Shown one piece after another: positions 46,803 through 55,416 of a stretch of 64,000 nt of DNA. The notes below the pieces were generated by a model, which was given only the letters and a program-made list of their open reading frames with translations, was not told the DNA's origin and searched no databases. Each line of letters begins with the position of its first letter. The stretch's first letter is position 1. The stretch lies in the NCBI RefSeq assembly GCF_025345615.1, contig NZ_JAODWD010000004.1, positions 62,001 to 126,000 on the forward strand, read 5' to 3'. The stretch comes from Mycobacterium deserti (GTDB lineage: Bacteria; Actinomycetota; Actinomycetes; Mycobacteriales; Mycobacteriaceae). Position numbers and translations under genes: made by a program.

Positions 46803-48641
46803 CTATACGCGGGGCATTCCAAAATCGCCGACCCGCCGTCGCACCGCGGCGATCTCGCGGAGCCCGTCACCGAGCAGACTGCGGTTGAGCGGCGAGAGCT
46901 CCGACATGGTCACGACGTCACCGGGGGTGTGACCGGCCGCCAACTGCTCCACCTGGTGAGCCATCCGCAGCCGCTGCAGCATGACGAAGACATCGCCGAG
47001 GGTCTGCGCGTCCCGGTCGCTGATCGCGCCGGACTGCGCGGCCGCGGACAGCCGTACCGGTGTGGTGGCCGACGTGACGTCGGCGGTCAGCCCTCCCCAG
47101 CGGGCGAGGTTGACGATTGGCACGACGGCGTGATTCTTCAGGTCGAAGGTACCGCCGCGCCGGGACAGCACATCGCGCAGAGACCGGGTGCGCACCTTCG
47201 ACGAGAGCGCGTCAAGGCGTTGCAGCCGCAGCGTGTTCGGATGTTCTTCTCGCATGCGGCGGTAGGCCGTGGGCACAGTGTGCAACGTGGGGTCCCCCCA
47301 GACCACGCGGCCGTCGATCAGCAGTGACGACAGGATCAGGCCGCGGTCACGTAGCGGATGCTCCAGCCAGCCTTCCGCCGCGGCCAGCCAATCCGATTGC
47401 GAGCGAGCGAAACTCGCCGCAGAGGCCACCGCACCGTTACGATCCGACGGCAGTCCGCAGCCGTCGAGGATGTCATGCACACGCACCGCGACCGATCGAA
47501 GTTGCGGGATTGCCGCTGCGAGGTCGTCGCGCCACGACAAGGCACTGTCCACGTCGGACGACGGCATCGCCTCGCGGCGCGCCACACTACCGAGGGTGAG
47601 CCACGCGAAACCGTCGCTCGGCGCGTCGGTTTCGGCGAGGGCGAGTTCAAGTGCCTTGCGCACCAGGCTGTCGATGACGACCGAGAGGATGGCGCTGGTC
47701 GCCGACGCCTTCGTCCCGTTCTGAAACAGTTGACCCGCGACCCCGGCGACGCGCCGGCCCACGCGCTGCAGATCGGCCACCGTGCCCGCCTGACCGATCG
47801 AACGACGCAGCACGAAGCTCTGCCGCGTCGACGCGGCGAGCAGGTCGGCGTCCTCGAGCACACCGATCACGTCGCCCCGCGGAGTCAGCACGGGCATGTG
47901 CCGCAGCCCGCGTTCGAGCATCTCCATCAGCACGATGTCAGCGGTCAGATCCGCGGTGACCGTGTGTGCGGGCGCGGTCATGACCCGGTCGATGCGGGTG
48001 TCCAGCGGCTGTCCGGCCGCAACCACCCTGGTGCGCAGGTCGCGGTCGGTGAAGATGCCCAGCGTGCCGTCCGGCAGTCTGACCAACGCACAACTGGCGC
48101 TCTGCTCGGTCATGTCGCGCACCGCGTCGCGCACCGAGGTATCGGGTCCGAGGAGCAGAACCGCCCCGTGCACGAGTTCGCCGACAGGCCTGCTGTCCGT
48201 GGCCGCCGCGATCGTCGGCCGGTCGGCGGTTCCCACGTTCCACGCCGAGGATGCCAGGAATGCCAGCCCCGCCGGCTTGGCGAACTGGGTCCGCATTGGA
48301 GCGCCGGGCAGGCGAATCAGCGTGCTGGGGCCCATGGTGCGCGCGTCGAAATCCAGGCCCGCCCCGGTGAGCAACGGCATGTAGCCGAAAATGCCGCCAG
48401 GGCCGACGGTGTCGATGACCGTGCCGTCGGTCGTCGACCGCAGTACCACGTGTCCGGTGTAGACCATCCATACGTCGTCGGGGACACGGGCCGAGTAGTC
48501 GGCGATCACCGTTCCGGGCGCGAACTCCTCGACCACGGCCTTGGTCGCGAGCGACGCGAGTTCCTCGTCCGCCATCGCCTGGAAAGGCGTGTGCCGGCGG
48601 AGGAACGACGTCAGTTCATGCTGATCGGATGAGGTCGGCAC
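46803..48641 (-). CDS. cNMP-binding / CBS / DUF294 nucleotidyltransferase-like protein
   Basis: A 612-residue multidomain signalling protein. About 1-110: cyclic-nucleotide-binding-like barrel (EFAPGTVIADYSARVPDDVW, GGIFGYMPLLTG). About 150-280: CBS pair (GIFTDRDLRTRVVAAGQ, RHMPVLTPRGDVIGVLEDAD). About 320-470: DUF294 GlnD-like nucleotidyltransferase with TLGSVARREAMPSSDVDSAL. The C-terminal part is the DUF294_C helical domain. The GTG start lies 26 bases inside the choline dehydrogenase gene. It may modify or sense for the transporter and enzymes beside it. The partner is unknown. Confidence 0.85.
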   Translation of the reverse strand: MPTSSDQHELTSFLRRHTPFQAMADEELASLATKAVVEEFAPGTVIADYSARVPDDVWMVYTGHVVLRSTTDGTVIDTVGPGGIFGYMPLLTGAGLDFDARTMGPSTLIRLPGAPMRTQFAKPAGLAFLASSAWNVGTADRPTIAAATDSRPVGELVHGAVLLLGPDTSVRDAVRDMTEQSASCALVRLPDGTLGIFTDRDLRTRVVAAGQPLDTRIDRVMTAPAHTVTADLTADIVLMEMLERGLRHMPVLTPRGDVIGVLEDADLLAASTRQSFVLRRSIGQAGTVADLQRVGRRVAGVAGQLFQNGTKASATSAILSVVIDSLVRKALELALAETDAPSDGFAWLTLGSVARREAMPSSDVDSALSWRDDLAAAIPQLRSVAVRVHDILDGCGLPSDRNGAVASAASFARSQSDWLAAAEGWLEHPLRDRGLILSSLLIDGRVVWGDPTLHTVPTAYRRMREEHPNTLRLQRLDALSSKVRTRSLRDVLSRRGGTFDLKNHAVVPIVNLARWGGLTADVTSATTPVRLSAAAQSGAISDRDAQTLGDVFVMLQRLRMAHQVEQLAAGHTPGDVVTMSELSPLNRSLLGDGLREIAAVRRRVGDFGMPRV

Positions 48642-50157
48642 ACTTCTCCGCCATCGTCATCACGGTGATGTTCGGGTTGACCGACGGTAGTTTCGGCATC
48701 GCCGACGCGTCAACCACCCGCAACTTCGACACCCCCTTCACGCGCAGTTGCGGGTCGAGCACTGCCATCGGATCACCGACGGCGCCCATCCGTGCCGTCG
48801 CCGCCGGGTGGTAGACGGTGTTGTGGCACTTGTGGATGTAGTCGAGCAACTCGTCATCGGTCGTCGCGTCGGGTCCCGGTGCCAGTTCGCGGCCCACCCA
48901 GGCCGCCAGCGGCGGCTGTTCGGCGATCGTGCGCGCCAACCGAACACCGGCGAGCATGATGCGCTCGTCGTATCCTTCGGGATCGGTGAAGTATTTCGGA
49001 TCCACCCGCGCCCGGTCCCGGAAGTCGCGCGTGCGCAGCCGCACCGTGCCGCGGGATCGGCCCTGAGTCACGTTGGGGGTCAGGCAGAAACCGTTGTCGG
49101 TGGTCGGGTAGCCGTGCCGCAAGGTGTTCATGTCGAACGGCACGCTGCCGTAGTGCATCATCAGATCCGGCTGCGCACCACCCTCGTCGACACACGTGAA
49201 CAGGCCGATTTCCCACCACTGCGTCGACGTCGTCACCATGGGTCGCGACGCTTCCCAGAACACCAATCCCTCGACGTGGTCGTCGAGGTTGGCGCCGACG
49301 CCGGGCGAGTCGACGCGCACGTCGATGCCGAACTCGCGAAGGTGCTCGGCGGGCCCGATCCCGGACAGCATCAACAACTTCGGCGTGTCGATCGCACCCG
49401 CGGTGACGACGACTTCACGGCGTGCGGACACCGTGTCGTAGCCGGACAGGTCGGGCCGTTGATAGCGCACGCCGGTGGCTGCGTTCGCATCGTCGAAGAC
49501 GATCTCGGCGACCCAGCATTTCGTGCGGACCTCGAGGTTCGTCCTGGTGTCGAGGATGGGGTGCAGGAAGGCGTGTGACGAGGAGAGACGGTTGCCGTCG
49601 CTAGCGGCGTTGATCTGGAACCACCCGGCGCCGTGGCGAACCGTCTCGCCGCGGTTGAACGCCACCGTCGGCATCCCCACCATGGCTGCCGCCTCGAGAA
49701 CGGCGGCGCCGCAGGGATCTTCGGGCGGCACGTCGCGCAGCCGCACCGTCTGCGTGAGGCGCTCGGTCAGCGGAAGCACCTCCGCGGCACTCCAGCCCGC
49801 CGCGCCCATCTGCACCCACTCGTCGAGCGCCTCGGCGGGCGGGTGGAATGCGATGCACGAGTTGTGCGACGAACATCCGCCGAGCACCTTGGCGCGCGCG
49901 TGCCGCATGAACGAGTTGCCCCGCTCCTGCGGTTCCACCGGATAGTCCCAGTCGTAACCGGAGTCGAGCAGATGCATCCACTCCGACAGCACCAGGATGT
50001 TGTCGTCACCGACGTCGGAGGGGCCGGCCTCGATCAGGCATACGGTGACGCCGGCGTCTTCGGACAGCCGCGCTGCCAGCACACAACCGGCGGTGCCGCC
50101 GCCAACGATGACGTAGTCGAATGCGTCTGGCCCGTGGGGAGAGTCGGCACCAGCCAT
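48616..50157 (-). CDS. betA: GMC oxidoreductase, choline dehydrogenase-like
   Basis: A 513-residue FAD enzyme. The N-terminal motif is DYVIVGGGTAGCVLAARLSE, the GMC signatures are AKVLGGCSSHNSCIAFH and GAIDTPKLLMLSGIGPAEHL, and the active-site His/Asn lie in VYHPAATARMG and PSVNPNITVMTM. By context it oxidises choline to betaine aldehyde, with the dehydrogenase at 51698 taking the next step. ATG 50157 shares one base with the permease stop. Other alcohols are possible, since GMC specificity is not readable from motifs. Confidence 0.88.
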   Translation of the reverse strand: MAGADSPHGPDAFDYVIVGGGTAGCVLAARLSEDAGVTVCLIEAGPSDVGDDNILVLSEWMHLLDSGYDWDYPVEPQERGNSFMRHARAKVLGGCSSHNSCIAFHPPAEALDEWVQMGAAGWSAAEVLPLTERLTQTVRLRDVPPEDPCGAAVLEAAAMVGMPTVAFNRGETVRHGAGWFQINAASDGNRLSSSHAFLHPILDTRTNLEVRTKCWVAEIVFDDANAATGVRYQRPDLSGYDTVSARREVVVTAGAIDTPKLLMLSGIGPAEHLREFGIDVRVDSPGVGANLDDHVEGLVFWEASRPMVTTSTQWWEIGLFTCVDEGGAQPDLMMHYGSVPFDMNTLRHGYPTTDNGFCLTPNVTQGRSRGTVRLRTRDFRDRARVDPKYFTDPEGYDERIMLAGVRLARTIAEQPPLAAWVGRELAPGPDATTDDELLDYIHKCHNTVYHPAATARMGAVGDPMAVLDPQLRVKGVSKLRVVDASAMPKLPSVNPNITVMTMAEKCADLIRSA

Positions 50158-51692
50158 CAGGGCTGTTCCACCGCCTCGGATGTGGTTGTGGCGGCGTGTG
50201 ATTCGAGGCAGCCGATGTGATGACGGCCCTTGACGAAGTACCACAGCAACCCGGCGCCGACAATGACGCCGATGTAGACGAACGCGCCCCAGGTGTTGTA
50301 CCAGGGGTCGCCGTACACCGCCGAGCGCGGCCAGGCCAGGTTCAGCGACATCCCGATCCCCCACACCACCGCCACGATGTTGACCAGCAGCCCCCATCTG
50401 CCCATCGTGAAATAACCACCCTTTTTGAGATCCTTCGGCGGCCACTGGCCTTGCAGGCGCTTCTTGAGCATCGGTCCGGTCACCATGAGGTACGCCAGGT
50501 AGATCATGATGATGGCGATCGAGGTCAGCACCGTGAAGATCTTCGGTTGACCGATGTTGATCACCAGGATGACCACCGCGATGACGCCGATGGTCACCGC
50601 AGGCACGATGGGCGTCTGCGTCTTGGGATTGACCGTGGCCAGCTTCTCACCGAAGGGCAGTGCGTTGTCCCGCGCCATCGCGAAGGTGAGCCGGATGGCC
50701 GCGGTGTGCACCGCAAGGCAGCAGACGGTCACCGCGATGACGATGCAGACCAGGAACACCTTGCCGAGTGGTCCCCACATCACCTGCTCGACGATGTACT
50801 GCAGGCCGCCGGAGCTCTCGCCGAGCGCGGGGTCCTCGAGATTGGGCGCCGCCATCACGGCGAAAACGAGGATGGCGCCACCGATCACGAACGACGCCAG
50901 GATCGCGCGGGCGATGGCCTTCGGCGCTGTCCGGCGCGGCTCGACGGTCTCCTCCCCCAGCGAGCTGGCGGTGTCGAAGCCGTACATCACGTAGCCCGAG
51001 GCCAGTGACGCGATCAGGAAGGCACCGAGGAAGCCCATGGATTCGTCGGTGCCGTACCCGTTGGTGGAGAAGAAGATATCGGGCCCGCGATCGATGTTGA
51101 TCGCCAGTAGGAACGCGATCAGCACCGCGGCGATCAACTCGATGAACACGCCGGTGCTGTTGATGCGCGACATCAACTTGACGCCGAGCGCGTTGATCAG
51201 CGTGGTGAACGCGATCAGCACCGTGCCGAGCAGCACGGCGTTGGCGGCATAGTCGTATTCACCGGTGCCGTCGCCGACGATCTGGAACCCGCTCCACAGT
51301 CGCGGCAGATTGAGCTGGTAGGCCAGCGCCACCGCGGAGATCGTGACGATCGACGCGGTGAGCATCAGCCATCCCGACGTCCACCCGACCAGCCGGCTGG
51401 CCAGTTTCTTCGACCAGTTGTACACCGACCCCGCCACCGGATACTTGGCGGCGAGTTCCATGAAGCACAGCGCGACCGCCATCTGCCCGACGAATACGAT
51501 CGGCCAGGACCACAGGTAGGCCGGGCCCGCGGTGCCGAAGCCGAAATAGAACAGTTGGAACGTGCCCGTCAGGATCGAGATGTAGCTCACCCCGGCGGCG
51601 AAGCTCGCGAACTTGCCGATACTGCGGTCGAGTGACTCCCGGTACCCGAAGTCCTCCAGACCGCTGTCGGCGTGTGACTCTTTGATCACCAT
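50157..51692 (-). CDS. APC-superfamily permease, probable choline/betaine or amino acid uptake
   Basis: A 511-residue transporter with about 12 hydrophobic helices. The N-terminal LDRSIGKFASFAAGVSYIS and EETVEPRRTAPKAIARAIL are typical of the APC amino-acid/polyamine/organocation group. It is embedded in the betaine catabolic operon, six bases after the aldehyde dehydrogenase stop, so it probably imports the pathway substrate. It is distinct from BCCT-type betaine carriers. The start is ATG 51692. Confidence 0.86.
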   Translation of the reverse strand: MVIKESHADSGLEDFGYRESLDRSIGKFASFAAGVSYISILTGTFQLFYFGFGTAGPAYLWSWPIVFVGQMAVALCFMELAAKYPVAGSVYNWSKKLASRLVGWTSGWLMLTASIVTISAVALAYQLNLPRLWSGFQIVGDGTGEYDYAANAVLLGTVLIAFTTLINALGVKLMSRINSTGVFIELIAAVLIAFLLAINIDRGPDIFFSTNGYGTDESMGFLGAFLIASLASGYVMYGFDTASSLGEETVEPRRTAPKAIARAILASFVIGGAILVFAVMAAPNLEDPALGESSGGLQYIVEQVMWGPLGKVFLVCIVIAVTVCCLAVHTAAIRLTFAMARDNALPFGEKLATVNPKTQTPIVPAVTIGVIAVVILVINIGQPKIFTVLTSIAIIMIYLAYLMVTGPMLKKRLQGQWPPKDLKKGGYFTMGRWGLLVNIVAVVWGIGMSLNLAWPRSAVYGDPWYNTWGAFVYIGVIVGAGLLWYFVKGRHHIGCLESHAATTTSEAVEQP

Positions 51693-51697
51693 GTTGC

Positions 51698-53176
51698 CTA
51701 TCCTTTGAACCAGCCCGCGGGTGTGGGCGCCGTGTTGTGCCAGATGTGTTTGATCTCTTGATATTCCGTGAGCCCGGTCGGGCCGAGTTCGCGACCGTTG
51801 CCGGACTTCCCGAAGCCTCCCCACTCGGCCGCGGCGGTGTAGTAGCCGAAGTCGTTGAGCCAGACCGTGCCGTGCCGCAACGCACGCACCACACGTTCGC
51901 CTCGCGCCGAATCGGATGTACGCACACCCGCCGCGAGGCCGTACTGCGTGTCGTTGCCCAGCGCGATGGCTTCGGCCTCGGTGGTGAAGCGCTCGACGGT
52001 GAGGATCGGCCCGAAGGTCTCTTCCTGAACGATCCGCATGGAACGCTGGCATCGGTCGAAGATCGTCGGCAGGTAGAAGCTGCCGGCCGCAAGCGCCGGG
52101 TCGCTGGGTCGCGCGCCGCCGGTCACGAGTTTGGCGCCCTCGGAAACCCCCTGCGCCACATATTCTTCGATCTTCGCGCGGTGTTGTTCGGAGACCAGAG
52201 GCCCGGTCTCACTGGCGGGGTCCATTCCGTCGCCGATCCGAATCCGCTCGGCACGGCCTGCGAGTTCGGCGACGAAGTCGTCGGCGATGGACTCCTCGAT
52301 GATCAACCGGGTGCCCGCCGAGCAGACTTGGCCCGAATGCAGGAAGACACCCGTCAGCACATGGTCGATCGCGCTGTCGGCGTCAGCGTCGGCGAAGACG
52401 ATGTGCGGATTCTTGCCGCCCAGTTCGACGGCCACCTTGGTGACATGCTCGGCGGCCACCTTGCTGATGGTCCGCCCGGTGCCCAGTCCGCCGGTGAACG
52501 AAATGAAGTCGACGTCGTCGGTGTCGGTCAACGCGGTCCCGAGTGCCGCGCCGCTGCCCTGCACCAAGTTCACCACCGAGGGTGGAACACCCGCCTCCTC
52601 GAGCAGGTGGGTGAACGCGATGGTGGACAACGGCGTCACCTCGCTGGGCTTGGCGACCATGGTGCACCCGGCCGCCAGCGCGGGGGCGATCTTCCACGAC
52701 ATCTGCAGCAGCGGATAGTTCCACGGAGCGATCAGGACGCACACGCCGATCGGTTCGCGAACCACCCGGCTGATGACCGCCGGGTCTCCGACGTCGACGA
52801 TGCGGTCGGCTTCCGCCCCGACCAGCCGGGAGTAGTACCGGAAGACCGATGTCACGTCGTCGATGTCGATGTGGCTCTCGGCCAGCGTCTTTCCGGTGTC
52901 GACGGTCTCCAGACGCGCGAGGTCGTCCTTGTCGCGTTGCAGCAGGTCGGCTACCCGGTCGAGCAGCTCCGCGCGCTCGGTGACGGCAGTGGCACGCCAG
53001 GCACCGTCGTCGAAGGCAGCCCGCGCCGCGGCGACGGCGTCTCGGGCGTCGTCGGCGGTCGCCTCGTCGACAACGGCGGCGACTGTACCGTTCGCGGGAT
53101 TGATGACGTCGCGCGTCCCGCGGTCCGCGGCGTGACGCCAGGTCCCTCCGATGAGGAGATCCGGTTCACCGTTCAT
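51698..53176 (-). CDS. betB: Betaine aldehyde dehydrogenase-like ALDH
   Basis: A 492-residue NAD(P)-dependent aldehyde dehydrogenase. The catalytic Cys is in SGQVCSAGTRL, the general-base Glu in VAVELGGKNPHIV, the NAD-binding block is FTGGLGTGRTISK, and the N-terminus is LLIGGTWRHAADRGTRDVIN. In this operon it would convert betaine aldehyde to glycine betaine. Its ATG overlaps the upstream Rieske oxygenase end by 11 bases. Confidence 0.9.
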   Translation of the reverse strand: MNGEPDLLIGGTWRHAADRGTRDVINPANGTVAAVVDEATADDARDAVAAARAAFDDGAWRATAVTERAELLDRVADLLQRDKDDLARLETVDTGKTLAESHIDIDDVTSVFRYYSRLVGAEADRIVDVGDPAVISRVVREPIGVCVLIAPWNYPLLQMSWKIAPALAAGCTMVAKPSEVTPLSTIAFTHLLEEAGVPPSVVNLVQGSGAALGTALTDTDDVDFISFTGGLGTGRTISKVAAEHVTKVAVELGGKNPHIVFADADADSAIDHVLTGVFLHSGQVCSAGTRLIIEESIADDFVAELAGRAERIRIGDGMDPASETGPLVSEQHRAKIEEYVAQGVSEGAKLVTGGARPSDPALAAGSFYLPTIFDRCQRSMRIVQEETFGPILTVERFTTEAEAIALGNDTQYGLAAGVRTSDSARGERVVRALRHGTVWLNDFGYYTAAAEWGGFGKSGNGRELGPTGLTEYQEIKHIWHNTAPTPAGWFKG

Positions 53177-54284
53177 CGAGATGGGACACTACCCACTCAT
53201 GGAACTCCGCGATGTGGTGTTCGGCGGGGACGAGTATCCCGCCGTTGCGGTAGGCGCGCGACGCCATGGCGGGTTGGGTGCGTTCGCATGCCTCGAAGTC
53301 CTGCTCGTTGACCCGGTGGAACAGCTCGACCGAGCGCGAGACGTCCCGGCCCGACGCCACGACGTCGGCGCTGTAGAGCCAGTCACATTCGACGATGGTT
53401 CGCGTCGGTGACATCGGGAACATGCGATGGAAGATGATGTGGTCGGGAACGAGGTTGATGAACACTGTCGGCTTGACGGTGATCGCGTAGTAGCGGCGGT
53501 CCTGTTCCTCGGTGATGCCCGGTAGCCGGTCGAAGCCGGCCGTCCCGTCGACCGTGAAGCCCGCTGTGTCCGAACCGAACTCCGCGCCCAGTCCGACGTT
53601 GGCCTGCGCCGCCACGCCGCGCGCGAATTCCGGTAGTACGCCGACGAGTTCGGGATGGATCGAGCTGCAGTGGTAGCACTCCATGAAGTTCTCGATGATC
53701 AGCTTCCAGTTGGCCGCCACGTCGTAGACGATCCGCTTGCCCACGTCGAGGCCGCCGATGCCGTAGCGATCGATCGCGTCGGGATCCCCGAGCGTCCTGG
53801 TCGCCTCCGCGACCACGTCGTCGAACGGCGGCGGGGTGTCCGACAGGCACACCCACGCGTAGCCGAGCCACTCGGTCAGCGCGACAGGAACGAGCCCGTA
53901 GCGATAGCGATCGATGGCCCCGCCGGAGTCGTCTGTGAGCGAGCCGATGTTGGGTGCGGCCATCAGCTTGCCGTCGAGGCCGTAGGTCCACGAGTGGTAG
54001 GGACAGCGGAAGCTGCGCTTCACCTGCCCTTCGGACTCGGTGCACAATTGCGCCCCGCGGTGGCGGCAGATATTGAGGAAGGCGCGCAGCAGCCCGTCGC
54101 GGCCGCGGACCAACAGCACGCTCTCGCGGCCGATCTGCAGCTTGCGGAACGCGCCGGGCGACGCGAGGTCCGATGACCGCACGGCGCAGACCCACAAGTT
54201 CTCGAAGATGGCATCCTGCTCGGCGGTGAACACCGCGTCGCTGACGTAGTAGTCACCGCCGAGTGTCGTCCGAAGGCCTGTCAT
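53166..54284 (-). CDS. Rieske oxygenase alpha subunit, glycine betaine demethylase type
   Basis: A 372-residue ring-hydroxylating-type oxygenase. The Rieske [2Fe-2S] ligands are [10 protein letters not shown] and [10 protein letters not shown]; the mononuclear iron site is [17 protein letters not shown]. Related GbcA/StcD-type enzymes remove a methyl from glycine betaine or stachydrine, releasing formaldehyde. The neighbours (dimethylglycine and sarcosine oxidases) make betaine to dimethylglycine the likely reaction. No ferredoxin-reductase partner (GbcB-like) is present in the window. ATG 54284 overlaps the upstream stop (ATGA). Confidence 0.87.
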   Translation of the reverse strand: MTGLRTTLGGDYYVSDAVFTAEQDAIFENLWVCAVRSSDLASPGAFRKLQIGRESVLLVRGRDGLLRAFLNICRHRGAQLCTESEGQVKRSFRCPYHSWTYGLDGKLMAAPNIGSLTDDSGGAIDRYRYGLVPVALTEWLGYAWVCLSDTPPPFDDVVAEATRTLGDPDAIDRYGIGGLDVGKRIVYDVAANWKLIIENFMECYHCSSIHPELVGVLPEFARGVAAQANVGLGAEFGSDTAGFTVDGTAGFDRLPGITEEQDRRYYAITVKPTVFINLVPDHIIFHRMFPMSPTRTIVECDWLYSADVVASGRDVSRSVELFHRVNEQDFEACERTQPAMASRAYRNGGILVPAEHHIAEFHEWVVSHLDER

Positions 54285-55414
54285 GTGGTCACCAGCCGTC
54301 GTGGGTCGAACAGAGCGATGGGATGGCCGGTCTGGCCGTCGATGGCGAGGTCGGCCAGGATCTCCCCGACGACGGGGACGAATTTGAAGCCGTGGCCGGA
54401 GAATCCGCACGCCACGGTGATGTTCTGCGAATCGGGGTGGCGAGCGATCACGAAGTGCTCATCGGGGGTGTTGGAATACATGCACGTCGCCGAGTGCACG
54501 CAGGGGCCGTCCAGGGCGGGCAACAGTTCGCTGACCCGCGACCGCATCTCGGCGATCTCCCGGTCGTGGACTTCGCGGTCGATGGTCTCCGGCGTGCAGA
54601 CGATGCCCTTGCGGAAGAACGCCACCTTCACTCCACCGTCGGGACCGTCGATGGCGGGGAAGCCGTAGATCTGCTCGCCGGCGGCGTTCTCGTCGATGAA
54701 GATCGGGTGGTCGACGAACGGCCCGATGCCGTCGATCGGGTTGAGCCAGTAGAGCACCTGTCGTTCGACGGTGATCGGGATGCCGAATTCCGCCAGCACT
54801 TGTGGTGCCCATGCGCCGGGGCAGATGACGAGTTGGCCTGCGGTGTAGGCGCCGCGTTCGGTGCTGACAGTCACGCCTGCCGAGGACTCGCCCCACTCGA
54901 CCACGGGCTCACCGAAATGCAGTTCTGCGCCTGCGTGTTCGGCGAGGTCGATGTGCGCCTGAACCGTCATCTCGGGTCGGGCGAAACCAGCCTTGGCCTC
55001 GTAGAGTGCGATGTCGTCGGGGCGTGGCCTGAAATTCGGGTAGCGGGAGCGGATCTCGGTGGCGTCCAGGATCTCGTGCGGTAGATCCCATTGCCTGCTG
55101 GCGCGGAGACTGCCGGCGACGGTGAGGGAGTCGGGCGCACCGATGAACAGCCCTCCGGTGAGCCGGTACACCTCTTTGGACGTGTCGGCCGCCAGCTTGT
55201 CCCAGAGTTCGTAGGCGCGCAGCAGCAGCGGCACATACACCGGGTCCTCGAAGTAGGACTGCCGGATGATGCGCGAGCCGCCGTGGCTTGATCCCCTGGT
55301 GTGCGCCGGACCGAACTTCTCGAGCCCGAGAACTCGCTGCCCGCGGGCGGCGAGGTGGTAGGCGGCTGCCGACCCCATGCCGCCGAGGCCGATGACGATG
55401 ACGTCGTAGTTCAC
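54281..55414 (-). CDS. solA: Monomeric sarcosine oxidase-like flavoenzyme
   Basis: A 377-residue FAD amine oxidase. The Rossmann motif is [19 protein letters not shown]; the residue that holds FAD covalently in monomeric sarcosine oxidase is the Cys in [32 protein letters not shown] is another signature. It would oxidise sarcosine to glycine, with formaldehyde and hydrogen peroxide. GTG 55414 is used with AGAGGTG upstream; GTG 55420, overlapping the upstream stop, is an alternative. Confidence 0.9.
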   Translation of the reverse strand: MNYDVIVIGLGGMGSAAAYHLAARGQRVLGLEKFGPAHTRGSSHGGSRIIRQSYFEDPVYVPLLLRAYELWDKLAADTSKEVYRLTGGLFIGAPDSLTVAGSLRASRQWDLPHEILDATEIRSRYPNFRPRPDDIALYEAKAGFARPEMTVQAHIDLAEHAGAELHFGEPVVEWGESSAGVTVSTERGAYTAGQLVICPGAWAPQVLAEFGIPITVERQVLYWLNPIDGIGPFVDHPIFIDENAAGEQIYGFPAIDGPDGGVKVAFFRKGIVCTPETIDREVHDREIAEMRSRVSELLPALDGPCVHSATCMYSNTPDEHFVIARHPDSQNITVACGFSGHGFKFVPVVGEILADLAIDGQTGHPIALFDPRRLVTT

Positions 55415-55416
55415 TG

